From the NCBI GenBank assembly GCA_009777095.1, contig WRMN01000012.1, forward strand, positions 1-60,019: DNA of 60,019 nt, in the 5' to 3' direction. The number at the start of each line of letters is the position of its first letter. Within the stretch, counting starts at the first letter, position 1. Made by a program: the position numbers and the translations under genes. The notes under the pieces were generated by a model that was not told the origin of the DNA, ran no database searches, and was given only the letters and a program-made list of their open reading frames with translations. Source of the DNA: Bacteroidales bacterium. GTDB lineage: Bacteria > Bacteroidota > Bacteroidia > Bacteroidales > UBA932. Shown one piece after another: positions 8,405 through 17,504 of the stretch.

Positions 8405-9544
8405 TTATCCTGCAGGTTTTATGTCTCTTTCTTCCGTTGCCCTGCTTACCGCCAACACCATTCCTAAGGCTATGCAAAAAGTAATTAAGGAGCTGCCGCC
8501 CTGACTCAGCAAGGGCAGGGGTTGTCCTGTTATGGGAAAGATGCCAACCGCCACGCCCATATTCACTATTGCCTGAAGGGTAATCATAAACACTAATCCC
8601 AAGACCAAAACCATGGAAAAGACTCGTGTGCAGGAGCGGGCAATAACTATCGCCCTGAAGAGTAAAATAAGGTATAGTAAGATAACCGACAGACCTCCGA
8701 CTATGCCGTATTCTTCAATAATAATAGCATAAATAAAATCGGAATAAGGGTGCGGCAATATCAAACGCTGCGTACTTCTACCAGGGCCTACGCCAATAAT
8801 GCCTCCTTTAGCGATAGCAACTTTCGATTGTATTTTCTGCAAATTATCGCCTCCATTATTATTGCCTGCAAAGAAAGTTTCTACACGATTCACAGCCGTT
8901 TCTACACGAGGAAACCAATGAGTCGTTTTTCCTATAAGTACAACAAATGCCAAAGCGACAACCAATATGCCTGCTGTTTTCAAGAGGTGGGCGGTTTTAA
9001 TTCCGCCTATAAATAACAATACGGCTAAAGTAAAAGCCAGCAACAGCGCCGTAGATGTACTTGACCATATAATAAGCAGAAAGATTATACTCACCGGTAG
9101 TAAAAGTTTTTTCACAAAATCACGGAAAGAAGACAGGTCATAGCTTTCCATTATTTTAGCTGTAAATAAAATAACTCCTATACGCGCAATGTCGGCAGGT
9201 TGAAAGGTCAGGCCAAAGGGCAGATAAAGCCAGCGGGTACTATCGTTCAGCGTTTTGCCAAAGGCTAAGGTTACTAAGATCAACAAACCGCCTGCTACAA
9301 AAAAGAGAGCAGCAAAACGGCGATACCAACCGATAGGAATAATGTGCATAAGGTACATTACAACAAAGGCAATAAACACATAAATAAATTGTTTTATCAG
9401 GTATGCTGTAGTAGTCGTTCCTCTCGCAGCCGCAAGAGCGCTGGTAGAAGAATAAATAACCAAAAATGAGAAAAGGAACAAGAATATTACTACTCCCCAT
9501 ATTACCTTATCTCCTTTAATATTTTTAAGAAAAGACGTGTACAT
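8405..9544 (-). CDS. ftsW: Lipid II polymerase FtsW (SEDS family)
   Basis: FtsW is the septal peptidoglycan glycosyltransferase of the SEDS family and works with FtsI in the inner membrane. The 379-residue product is strongly hydrophobic, with about ten membrane segments. Family landmarks include GVGPGRSTQRLILP near 250-263 with the following HPYSDFIYAIIIEE loop, and the C-terminal TGQPLPLLSQGGSS segment near 340. Length matches the family. It lies between murD and murG, the usual FtsW place; a RodA would normally be elsewhere with pbp2 and mreBCD, so FtsW is preferred. The ATG at 9544 gives a normal cytoplasmic N-terminus before the first helix. Confidence 0.95.
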   Translation of the reverse strand: MYTSFLKNIKGDKVIWGVVIFLFLFSFLVIYSSTSALAAARGTTTTAYLIKQFIYVFIAFVVMYLMHIIPIGWYRRFAALFFVAGGLLILVTLAFGKTLNDSTRWLYLPFGLTFQPADIARIGVILFTAKIMESYDLSSFRDFVKKLLLPVSIIFLLIIWSSTSTALLLAFTLAVLLFIGGIKTAHLLKTAGILVVALAFVVLIGKTTHWFPRVETAVNRVETFFAGNNNGGDNLQKIQSKVAIAKGGIIGVGPGRSTQRLILPHPYSDFIYAIIIEEYGIVGGLSVILLYLILLFRAIVIARSCTRVFSMVLVLGLVFMITLQAIVNMGVAVGIFPITGQPLPLLSQGGSSLITFCIALGMVLAVSRATEERDIKPAG

Positions 9545-9558
9545 AAAACTTCCTCCTT

Positions 9559-10893
9559 TTATAGATTGTGAACAGCTTCTTTAAATTGCTGTCCGCGTTC
9601 TTCATAATTTTTAAATAAATCAAAACTGGCGCAGGCAGGCGACAACAATACCGTATCTCCGGGACTTGCCAGTTCGTAAGCTTTTTTCACCGCTTCTTCG
9701 GCAGAAAGCGCATCTTCCATCATCGGCGCGATGTTTCCGAAAGCCTGATGCAGCTTGCTGTTGTCCACTCCCAAGCAAATAATAGCTTTTACCTTGTCCT
9801 TTACCAAATCAGCAAGCATAGTGTAATCATTACCCTTATCGGTTCCGCCAGCAATCCACACCACTTTTGTTTTCATGCTTTCCAAGGCATACCATGCCGA
9901 ATTGACATTGGTAGCCTTGCTATCATTGACATACAGCACATCGCGTACTTTCAACACTGTCTCTAAGCGATGTTCAACTCCCTTGAAGCTCATAAGGCTT
10001 TCGCGTATCACCTCATTTTTAATTTTCAACACTTGCGCAGTTACAGTAGCCGCCATAGAGTTATATACGTTATGTTTTCCCTGCAATGACAGTTCCTGAA
10101 TCAGCATAGAGAAGTCGCTATTGCGATAGCGGGCGCGTAAATGTTCCTTTTCCAGAAAGGCACCCTGCGGCACTTCTTCCGTTTGCGAGAAAGGCAGTTG
10201 CTGCGCCTTCAGCACAATGTGGTCTAAGTGTTCCACCGTTACCTCGTCATCAAAACAAAAGATAAAAGAATCGTTGTCCGACATATTTTGGGTGATTCGG
10301 AATTTTGATTTCACATAGTTCTCCATCTTATAATCGTAGCGGTCTAAATGGTCGGGCGTAATATTCAGCAGCACGGCAATGTCGGCTTTAAAATCAAACA
10401 TGCCGTCGAGTTGAAAGCTACTTACTTCCAAGACATAATAATCAAAGTTTTCGGTAGCCACCTGATAGGCGTAACTTTTGCCGATATTGCCCGCTAAGCC
10501 TACATTCAGACCTGCGTTTTTCATCAGGAAGTAAATAATGGAAGCAGTGGTTGTTTTTCCGTTGCTGCCTGTAACGCATATTTTTTTCGCCTTGCAATAA
10601 CGGCCTGCAAATTCAATTTCGGAAATTATCGGAATGCCTTTTTCATGCAGCTTAACAATCAGCGGAGCAGTATCGGGAATACCGGGGCTTTTAATGACCT
10701 CAGCGGCATTGCACAGTAAGTCGTCGGTATGCGCATCTTCTTCAAAAGGAATTTCATACTGCTGTAGTATTTCTACATACTCGTCTTTCAACTTTCCGAC
10801 ATCAGACAAAAACACCTCAAAGCCTTTTGTTTTTGCTAAGACTGCCGCCCCTACCCCACTTTCGCCTCCGCCAAGTACTACAATTCTTTTCAT
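9559..10893 (-). CDS. murD: UDP-N-acetylmuramoyl-L-alanine--D-glutamate ligase MurD
   Basis: MurD adds D-glutamate to UDP-MurNAc-L-Ala using ATP in the cytoplasm. I place the start at the ATG at 10893, which gives MKRIVVLGGGESGVG, the normal MurD beginning, and 444 residues. The frame is open 20 codons further upstream, but that would overlap mraY. Motifs: the N-terminal dinucleotide-like loop GGGESG, the Mur ligase P-loop VTGSNGKTTT near 109-118, the NITPDHLDRY segment, and the VNDSKATN motif near 320 typical of MurD. The chosen start is two bases after the mraY stop, consistent with coupled translation. Confidence 0.96.
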   Translation of the reverse strand: MKRIVVLGGGESGVGAAVLAKTKGFEVFLSDVGKLKDEYVEILQQYEIPFEEDAHTDDLLCNAAEVIKSPGIPDTAPLIVKLHEKGIPIISEIEFAGRYCKAKKICVTGSNGKTTTASIIYFLMKNAGLNVGLAGNIGKSYAYQVATENFDYYVLEVSSFQLDGMFDFKADIAVLLNITPDHLDRYDYKMENYVKSKFRITQNMSDNDSFIFCFDDEVTVEHLDHIVLKAQQLPFSQTEEVPQGAFLEKEHLRARYRNSDFSMLIQELSLQGKHNVYNSMAATVTAQVLKIKNEVIRESLMSFKGVEHRLETVLKVRDVLYVNDSKATNVNSAWYALESMKTKVVWIAGGTDKGNDYTMLADLVKDKVKAIICLGVDNSKLHQAFGNIAPMMEDALSAEEAVKKAYELASPGDTVLLSPACASFDLFKNYEERGQQFKEAVHNL

Positions 10894-10895
10894 TT

Positions 10896-12182
10896 TTACC
10901 GAACTTTTAATGTTACAATGGTTAATACTGCTAATAAAACGGTTACAATCCAAAAACGGATTACGATTTTCGATTCGGGAAGCGGCTGTGCAGGACGTTG
11001 AATCAGGGCGGGAATTTCTCCGCTCCCTTTCTGAAAATGATGATGCAGCGGCGACATTTTGAAGATGCGCCGACCTTCGCCATATTTCTTTTTAGTATAT
11101 TTAAAATAGGCTACCTGCAGCATAACCGACAGGCTTTCCACGAAGAAAATTCCACATAAGAGAGGTATCAGCAACTCTTTTCTAATTACTATACAGAATA
11201 CGGCAATAATGCCGCCCAGCGACAAACTTCCGGTATCGCCCATAAACACTTGCGCAGGGTAAGAATTATACCATAAAAACCCAACTAAAGCGCCGATAAA
11301 AGCAGCCATAAAAACAACCAGTTCGCCGCTATGGGGAATATACATGATATTCAAATAATCGGCATAAATAATATTACCCGACAAGTAAGCAAAGACTAAT
11401 AATACCAATCCGATAATGATAGATATGCCCGACAGTAATCCGTCCATGCCATCGGTAAGATTTGCGCCGTTAGAAACAGACACCACAATTAAGATAACCA
11501 CCAGTACATAAATAATCCAGCCTATGGTTTGCGAGGTATCGCCGCAAACAGGCGAGAGCCAACTGTAGTCGAACTCATTGCCTTTCACAAAAGGAATGGT
11601 GGTTTGGGTTGATTTAATATTGCCCGACAAATATATTGTTTCCCTGTTTCCTTCTCTTTCAATTATTTCAGTATGTGCGTCAGGGTCGTTCATGGCTACC
11701 CGTTCGCGGGTTACTACATCATCGCAAAAAAACATGGTAAGACCCACAATAAGTCCAAGGCCTATCTGTCCGACTATTTTGAAGCGGCCATGCAAACCTG
11801 CTTTATTTTTTCGAAAAACTTTAATATAATCGTCGAGAAAACCGATAGCGCCAATCCACAGCGTTGTAATAATCATTAGACGTATATAGATGTTGCTCAA
11901 ATCGCCGAACAGCAACACAGGCGCCAAGATAGACAAGAGAATAATAACCCCGCCCATAGTAGGCGTTCCTTTTTTGGATAGCTGCCCTTCTAATCCGAGG
12001 TTGCGGATTTCTTCTCCTATCTGCTTGCGTTGCAATAAACGGATAATGTATTTACCAAATACCCATGCAATAACCAAGGATAGAAGTATCGCCATTGCCG
12101 ACCGAAACGACAAATAATGCACTAATCCGCTTCCGGGGAAGTCGAATCGGCTTTGCAGGTATTTAAAAAGTTCGTATAACAT
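10896..12182 (-). CDS. mraY: Phospho-N-acetylmuramoyl-pentapeptide transferase MraY
   Basis: MraY transfers phospho-MurNAc-pentapeptide to undecaprenyl phosphate, making lipid I at the inner membrane. The 428-residue, polytopic product has the family motifs [15 protein letters not shown] (the conserved aspartates) and NLTDGMDGL, and the histidine-rich loop MSPLHHHFQ. It is longer than the roughly 360 residues of E. coli MraY because of a polar insert at about 155-225, between the FFCDDVV segment and SQTIGW; I recall such an insert as typical of Bacteroidota MraY. It follows murE by 12 bases. Confidence 0.97.
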   Translation of the reverse strand: MLYELFKYLQSRFDFPGSGLVHYLSFRSAMAILLSLVIAWVFGKYIIRLLQRKQIGEEIRNLGLEGQLSKKGTPTMGGVIILLSILAPVLLFGDLSNIYIRLMIITTLWIGAIGFLDDYIKVFRKNKAGLHGRFKIVGQIGLGLIVGLTMFFCDDVVTRERVAMNDPDAHTEIIEREGNRETIYLSGNIKSTQTTIPFVKGNEFDYSWLSPVCGDTSQTIGWIIYVLVVILIVVSVSNGANLTDGMDGLLSGISIIIGLVLLVFAYLSGNIIYADYLNIMYIPHSGELVVFMAAFIGALVGFLWYNSYPAQVFMGDTGSLSLGGIIAVFCIVIRKELLIPLLCGIFFVESLSVMLQVAYFKYTKKKYGEGRRIFKMSPLHHHFQKGSGEIPALIQRPAQPLPESKIVIRFWIVTVLLAVLTIVTLKVR

Positions 12183-12194
12183 ATCTTTTTAGGT

Positions 12195-13649
12195 CTAACT
12201 TCGATTTAAAAATTCATTCACTGTTTCTTTATCGTCGAAATGTGTTTGCACACCTTTTACTTCATGGTAATTTTCGTGGCCTTTGCCTGCAATTAGAATA
12301 ATATCTCCCGAATTGGCTAAGCGCACGGCTGTTTTAATTGCTTCGCGGCGGTTGCGGATACGCAGGCACTTGTCTTGTTGCGCAGGATTGAGCCCTGCAA
12401 ACATATCATCAAGAATAGCCTCAGGGTCTTCAAAACGAGGATTATCTTCCGTAAGTATGGCCATATCGCTGCCATTGACGGCAATGCGCGCCATCAGCGG
12501 ACGCTTGACCTTGTCGCGGTTACCGCCGCAACCCACTACTGTAATCAGGCGTTGGTTGTCATGGCGAATGTCGTTGATGGTTTCTATCACATTCTGTAAG
12601 GCATCGGGCGTATGCGCATAATCGACCACTGCCGTAACTGCATTCTTTCCGCGCACATACTCAAAACGTCCGACTACAGGTTCCATAGCGCTGAGCAGGC
12701 GCATAGCTTCGTTTGCATCAACTCCAAGCAACTGAGAGGCGGCATACGCGGCTAAAATATTATAGGCATTAAAACGTCCTATAAAACGTGTCCATAATTC
12801 CTTTCCGCAAAGATTCAGGTGCATTCCTTCAAAAGTATCTTCTACGATGCGGCAATTAAAGTCGGCCATAGTTTGCAAGGCATAAGTTTTTACCGTAGCC
12901 TTGGTGTTTTGTACCATTACTTTACCGTTGCGGTCATCAATATTCACCAAGGCAAAGGCGGAAGCAGGCAGGTTATCAAAAAACATTTTCTTTGCAGCTA
13001 TATATGCGTCAAAGGTTTTATGATAATCGAGATGTTCATGGGTAATATTGGAAAATATTGCTCCATCGAAATGAAGACCGACAATACGGCGCTGAACTAT
13101 GGAGTGCGAGCTAACTTCCATGAAGGCATAGCTGCAACCATCAGCCAGCATGTCGGCCATCAAACTTTGGATTTGAATAGCATCAGGCGTAGTACGCTCG
13201 GCTTTTATTTCCTTGTCATCAATATAATTTATTACTGTGGACAAAAGACCGACTTTATAGCCTAATAAACGGAACAGGCGGTATAATGAAGTAACCGTAG
13301 TCGTTTTTCCGTTCGTTCCGGTAACGCCTATTAATTTCAAGTGTTTTGAAGGGTGTCCGTAAAATTCGGCAGCCATCAAACCCATAGCTTCATGACTATC
13401 GGGCACCTGTATATAAGTAGCCGCAGGGTTTTGATTTTTCGGTAAACGTTCGCACACAATTGCAATAGCGCCTTTAGCAACAGCTTCTTCAATAAAATTA
13501 TGGCCATCGGCCGCTTCGCCTTGCAAGGCAAAGAACAACTGTCCCTGTTCAATGCAACGGGAATCGAAGCCCAAAATGCGGATATTTCTATCCGTAGTTC
13601 CGACTACCTGTAAGGGGTTAATTGCGCTTATGAGTTGCGTGAGATTCAT
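12195..13649 (-). CDS. murE: UDP-MurNAc-tripeptide synthetase MurE (meso-DAP type)
   Basis: MurE adds the third residue of the peptidoglycan stem peptide. The 484-residue product shows the Mur ligase P-loop VTGTNGKTTT near 109-118, the AAKKMFF segment near 218 that carries the carbamylated lysine region, and DYAHTPDAL near 343. The specificity motif DNPR is at 402-405. In characterised MurE enzymes this motif selects meso-diaminopimelate rather than lysine, so a meso-DAP wall is inferred. It lies 10 bases after ftsI in the cluster. Confidence 0.97.
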   Translation of the reverse strand: MNLTQLISAINPLQVVGTTDRNIRILGFDSRCIEQGQLFFALQGEAADGHNFIEEAVAKGAIAIVCERLPKNQNPAATYIQVPDSHEAMGLMAAEFYGHPSKHLKLIGVTGTNGKTTTVTSLYRLFRLLGYKVGLLSTVINYIDDKEIKAERTTPDAIQIQSLMADMLADGCSYAFMEVSSHSIVQRRIVGLHFDGAIFSNITHEHLDYHKTFDAYIAAKKMFFDNLPASAFALVNIDDRNGKVMVQNTKATVKTYALQTMADFNCRIVEDTFEGMHLNLCGKELWTRFIGRFNAYNILAAYAASQLLGVDANEAMRLLSAMEPVVGRFEYVRGKNAVTAVVDYAHTPDALQNVIETINDIRHDNQRLITVVGCGGNRDKVKRPLMARIAVNGSDMAILTEDNPRFEDPEAILDDMFAGLNPAQQDKCLRIRNRREAIKTAVRLANSGDIILIAGKGHENYHEVKGVQTHFDDKETVNEFLNRS

Positions 13650-13659
13650 TTTTAATTAC

Positions 13660-15537
13660 TTATTTTTTTCTGTTTGCAGCATTTTGTTTAATAAGGTCGG
13701 CCATCATCTGTGTACCTGTCGGTTTTTTCACTTCTTCAGCCCATTCGGGGGAATTGATATAAATCTTATCGGCAATTTCCTTAAACACGGGAGCTGCCCA
13801 TGCAGCGCCATATATGCCATTAGACTTTGTAGGCTCGGAATACAGTACTACTACCATACTGTATTTAGGCTTGTCAGCAGGAAAATAACCTGCAAAAGAA
13901 GCCTGATATTTACGCAGGCCGTCTTGTTCATATTTACCGCCATCAAAAGTTAAACGGGCTGTTCCTGTTTTTCCCGCAATTCTATAATAACTCGTGTCGC
14001 GAATGTTGGTTGCCGTACCCCGCTCTACTACCCCTTCCAATGCTTGCTGCACCTTTTTCAAGGTTGACGGCGAGCATATAGCGTTGCTGGTTACTTCCGA
14101 TGAAAAAGACTCTACAGCACGTTTATCGTCTCGCAATTCTGTTGCAAATAAAGGTTTCATCATACGTCCGTTATTGGCTATTGCATTATACAGGGTAAGC
14201 GTTTTCAGCGGTGTAATCAGTACTTCATAGCCTATAGCCATCATAGGCAGGGAAAGTTTCGACCATTTCTTATCGCCGAGATAATTCACCTGTTGTTCAG
14301 CTTCGCCCGGAATTTGCAGGTTCATTTTTTCGTTTAGCTTCATTGCATACAACTTATCGACATATCGGCGTTCATCGCCACTGTAGTTCTCTACCAGCAA
14401 CTTTGCAAAGCCTACATTTGATGATTTTTCGAAGGCCTGCTGTACCGATATTGCGCCATAACCTGCAGAAGACACATCTTTAATCGTATGTTTGCTATAG
14501 GTCCACCTGCCATTACCTGTATCCACCGTATCACTCAAACTTACCTTATTATCTTCTAAAAGTGCAATGAGGGAGCAGAGTTTAAAAGTAGAGCCCGGGT
14601 CGGTAGCTCTTCCCACCGCATAGTTGTAATCTTCGCTGTAACTACCGTTTAGATTACGCCGCAGATTAGCAATAGCACGGACAGCGCCTGTTTCTACTTC
14701 CATTACCACAGCGCAGCCTGCTTCAAAAACTACATTAGGGTGCTCAATAGATAGCTGTCGGCGCAAGGCTGTTTCCGCAGCATCTTGCATATCTACATCA
14801 ATAGTAGATACCAATGTTAAACCGTTACGGGGCGGCATTTCCGGCACATTATTTACCGGTATATAGTCGCCGCCGCCTGTTTTTTGCATAAGCCTTTTCC
14901 CCGCTACGCCTTTCAGGGCATAATCATAATGACCTTCGAGGCCTACATATTTTCCTTGCGTGTTCAGCCAGCCCAGAGTGCGAAGCGCCATTCCGTCATA
15001 AAATCTTTTACGTTCATTCCGCTCCTGTGCAATCAAGCCACCACCCCAACCCTCGCAACCGTCTTTACTTTTAGACCTTGCTCCTTTCTTTAACACAGGA
15101 TATTTTTTCACCTCTAATAACTCGCCATAGCTAATCCATTGAGGTTTATCTTTATCTCCCATACGCAGATAGCGTTTTTTATTCTTCCGTGCATCGCGCA
15201 ACTGTTTTTCGTAGTCCGCGGCCGATTTATCGCCAAACAAATCTGCCAATTTGTTAGACAAGGCGGCTACCTCATGATAAAAAACAGCGCTGTCGGCAGC
15301 TACCGCATCTATGTAAAGATAATAAGAAGGTACGGAGGTTACCAACAATCGGCCGTCACGGGCTAAGATATCGCCTCGTTGAGCAGGTATGGTATCATAG
15401 CGGGTTTGCACACCTTCATGTTTCAAATTCGGATTAAATTGCAGGGTAACGGCGGAAACAAATATTCCTACAGCTAATAATGCCACTGCAACATATATTA
15501 AGCCGGCACGTAACAACATATTTTTAGACGCTTGCAT
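13660..15537 (-). CDS. ftsI: Septal peptidoglycan transpeptidase FtsI (PBP3)
   Basis: FtsI cross-links septal peptidoglycan as partner of FtsW. The 625-residue product has one N-terminal membrane helix (about residues 10-31), a dimerisation/pedestal domain starting with RGDILARDGRLL near 54-65, and a transpeptidase domain. Active-site motifs are complete: S316-T-F-K319, S372-S-N374 and K523-T-G525. The chain ends about 100 residues after KTG in a basic tail. The related FtsI proteins I recall from Bacteroides are near 700 residues and carry a C-terminal PASTA domain; I see none here. It sits 11 bases after ftsL. Confidence 0.96.
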   Translation of the reverse strand: MQASKNMLLRAGLIYVAVALLAVGIFVSAVTLQFNPNLKHEGVQTRYDTIPAQRGDILARDGRLLVTSVPSYYLYIDAVAADSAVFYHEVAALSNKLADLFGDKSAADYEKQLRDARKNKKRYLRMGDKDKPQWISYGELLEVKKYPVLKKGARSKSKDGCEGWGGGLIAQERNERKRFYDGMALRTLGWLNTQGKYVGLEGHYDYALKGVAGKRLMQKTGGGDYIPVNNVPEMPPRNGLTLVSTIDVDMQDAAETALRRQLSIEHPNVVFEAGCAVVMEVETGAVRAIANLRRNLNGSYSEDYNYAVGRATDPGSTFKLCSLIALLEDNKVSLSDTVDTGNGRWTYSKHTIKDVSSAGYGAISVQQAFEKSSNVGFAKLLVENYSGDERRYVDKLYAMKLNEKMNLQIPGEAEQQVNYLGDKKWSKLSLPMMAIGYEVLITPLKTLTLYNAIANNGRMMKPLFATELRDDKRAVESFSSEVTSNAICSPSTLKKVQQALEGVVERGTATNIRDTSYYRIAGKTGTARLTFDGGKYEQDGLRKYQASFAGYFPADKPKYSMVVVLYSEPTKSNGIYGAAWAAPVFKEIADKIYINSPEWAEEVKKPTGTQMMADLIKQNAANRKK

Positions 15538-15548
15538 AAGACCTCCTG

Positions 15549-15902
15549 TTAATTTATTTTTGTTTTTATTTTTTTAGCCGTTTCTTTAGGCTCTTTAAGT
15601 TCCATCATTCTACTTTCTATCTGTTTAATAACAGCTGACCGTTTATTCCACGATTCTAATTGCCATAGGCGAAGCGTGTAGTCCTCCTGCAATTTTTTCA
15701 GGGCAATCTCTTGTTTTTCGACTTCTTTCACCGTTCTTTCCATATAGTAATTCATAGCCATGTAGGTCAAGGCTAAGCCAAACAGGAAGAGAACATACCA
15801 ACGGTATTTCACCAGTATCAGGTTAGAAAACAAACGTCCCGATAGTACATCTCTCAGTATATCGGTAGTCCACCTGTTAATATTTTTTGCCTTTTTCATC
15901 AC
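15549..15902 (-). CDS. ftsL: FtsL-like divisome protein
   Basis: This is a small bitopic membrane protein of 117 residues. A basic cytoplasmic N-terminus precedes one membrane helix at about 33-53 (RWYVLFLFGLALTYMAM). A heptad-like helical segment follows at about 55-105, rich in Glu, Lys and Leu, as expected for the extracytoplasmic coiled coil that pairs with FtsB and FtsQ. FtsL sequence is weakly conserved; the assignment relies on topology, size and the place between rsmH and ftsI. Gaps are 11 bases to ftsI and 12 to rsmH. Confidence 0.85.
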   Translation of the reverse strand: MMKKAKNINRWTTDILRDVLSGRLFSNLILVKYRWYVLFLFGLALTYMAMNYYMERTVKEVEKQEIALKKLQEDYTLRLWQLESWNKRSAVIKQIESRMMELKEPKETAKKIKTKIN

Positions 15903-15914
15903 TTCCTGTGAGGT

Positions 15915-16817
15915 TTATATTTTTTCTGCGACACGTAGTTTTGCGCTGCGAGCGCGGGTATTGTTTTTTATCTCCTCCTCTGTCGGCGTTATTGCTTTTT
16001 TAGTAATCACTTTAAAGGGCGTTGTTTCATTCCCAAAAAAATCTTTCGCCACTGTCCCTTTCTTATCTCCTGAGCGCATAAAATTCTTCACTAACCTGTC
16101 TTCTAAAGAATGGTAGGTAATCACCGCCAATCGTCCGCTCGGTTTCAACAGTTTGAGCGATTGTTCGAGAAACTGCTCTAAAGCCGCCATTTCCCTGTTG
16201 ATTTCCATTCTTAAACTCTGGAAGATTTTCGCCAGATATTTATGCTCCATCATTTTCGGCAGGCAGGGTTTTAACACCTCTACTAAATCCCCTGTAGTAT
16301 GAATCGCTTTCCGTTCGCGTTCTGCCATCAGTAATTTCACGACTCTTCCCACATTGTCTATTTCTCCGTAAACGGTAAGAATATAGCGCAGCTGTTCTTC
16401 GGAATAAGTGTTCACCAGTTTCGCTGCCGTCAAAGAACTTTTGTTATTCATTCGCATATCAAGAGGGGCGTCAAAACGGAAAGAAAAGCCTCGCTCTCTT
16501 GTATCAAACTGGTGCGACGAAACCCCTAAGTCGGCTAAAATGCCGTCAACCGCTTCTATTCCTTCGCTACGCACCAATCCGCGTATAAATCTGAAATTAT
16601 TTTGAATTAAACTAAACCTCTTGTCCTTAATGGCATTCGCCGCTGCCTCGCTATCCTGGTCTATCGCTATCAATCTCCCGTTTTTCAATCTGCCCCATAT
16701 TTCGCGGGAGTGTCCGCCTCCTCCATAAGTTGCATCTACATATATGCCGCCGGATTTTATACAAAGTGCATCAACACTTTCCTTGAGCATCACAGGAATA
16801 TGATAGACCTGCGGCAT
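15915..16817 (-). CDS. rsmH: 16S rRNA (cytosine-1402-N4)-methyltransferase RsmH (MraW)
   Basis: RsmH methylates N4 of C1402 in the 16S rRNA decoding region using S-adenosylmethionine. The 300-residue product starts with YHIPVMLKESVDAL, then the SAM-binding motif VDATYGGGGHS near 27-37, followed by DGILADLGVSSHQFD and the ERGFSFRFDAPLDMRM segment that are diagnostic of the family, and late in the chain ITYHSLEDRLVK. Length is normal. It is the second gene of the dcw cluster, five bases after mraZ. Confidence 0.97.
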   Translation of the reverse strand: MPQVYHIPVMLKESVDALCIKSGGIYVDATYGGGGHSREIWGRLKNGRLIAIDQDSEAAANAIKDKRFSLIQNNFRFIRGLVRSEGIEAVDGILADLGVSSHQFDTRERGFSFRFDAPLDMRMNNKSSLTAAKLVNTYSEEQLRYILTVYGEIDNVGRVVKLLMAERERKAIHTTGDLVEVLKPCLPKMMEHKYLAKIFQSLRMEINREMAALEQFLEQSLKLLKPSGRLAVITYHSLEDRLVKNFMRSGDKKGTVAKDFFGNETTPFKVITKKAITPTEEEIKNNTRARSAKLRVAEKI

Positions 16818-16822
16818 AATAA

Positions 16823-17281
16823 TTATTCCTGTTTACGCATCAACTTGTCAAATGTCTTAGCAAATTCCTTGCGGTTCGCAGCGCTGCGTTCGCGCTCCCG
16901 AGCTTCTTTCGACATTATTTGTATCTTATTATTCACCCCTTTAAACACTACTTCCTTCTGCACTTGTATTTCTTCCAGCAAATGTTTCGGAATCGTAATA
17001 CGTCCCATTTGCTCATCGGGCATTATCACAGCTCTGTCGCTGTTGAACTGTTCCCACATATCGCTCCCCTCTTCGGTATGAATATTAAGCCTTGCCTTCA
17101 CTTCTTCAGCATACTTTTCCCATTCTTCCATCGGATACATTTCCAACCTGTCGTCTTTGTAAATATCGCGACGGACAACATATTTGGCAGCCAAAGTGTT
17201 CGCCAGCACCCGAAATTCAGAAGGGAAAATCAGACGGCCTCTGTCGTCAAGCTTCGCAGTATGTTCGCCAATAAAACGCAT
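16823..17281 (-). CDS. mraZ: Transcriptional regulator MraZ
   Basis: MraZ is a DNA-binding protein with two AbrB-like domains that binds repeats upstream of its own gene and controls the dcw cluster in several bacteria. The 152-residue product shows the two modules: DDRGRLIFPSEFR near 12-24 and DEQMGRITIPKHLLE near 89-103. A basic helical tail follows. It is the first gene of the cluster. A Bacteroidota-type promoter lies at 17323-17354, with 41 bases between the -7 element and the start codon. I could not pick out a clear set of tandem MraZ boxes in that leader. Confidence 0.96.
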   Translation of the reverse strand: MRFIGEHTAKLDDRGRLIFPSEFRVLANTLAAKYVVRRDIYKDDRLEMYPMEEWEKYAEEVKARLNIHTEEGSDMWEQFNSDRAVIMPDEQMGRITIPKHLLEEIQVQKEVVFKGVNNKIQIMSKEARERERSAANRKEFAKTFDKLMRKQE

Positions 17282-17322
17282 CTGATAATTTTGCTAAAGG
17301 TTATCTATTCTAAAATTAACTG

Positions 17323-17354
17323 CAAATTTACATTTTTTTACATTTACTTACAAA
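17323..17354 (-). promoter_or_regulatory. Promoter of mraZ and the dcw cluster
   Basis: Read on the minus strand, TAAATTTG (17330-17323) fits the Bacteroidota -7 consensus TAnnTTTG, and TTTG (17354-17351) fits the -33 element. The spacing is 20 bases, within the usual range. The start codon of mraZ is at 17281. This is the best candidate promoter for the whole minus-strand cluster. Confidence 0.75.
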
Positions 17355-17450
17355 TTTTTCCACCTCTTTTTTTTGATATTTTTGTGTATTTTTCATAAGT
17401 ATCTGATATACAGATAAATATTTTACAAACAAATAAAATTTAATCAAAAA

Positions 17451-17481
17451 TTGGCAAGCTGTAGTTTTTTTCTTACCTTTG
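17451..17481 (+). promoter_or_regulatory. Promoter of comM/yifB
   Basis: TTG at 17451-17453 and TACCTTTG at 17474-17481 form a -33/-7 pair of the Bacteroidota primary sigma factor type with 20 bases between them. The ATG of comM is 24 bases past the -7 element. Together with the mraZ promoter it makes the 223-base intergenic region a divergent promoter region. Confidence 0.78.
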
Positions 17482-17504
17482 TAAAAATTTAACACGCCAC
17501 TCTT

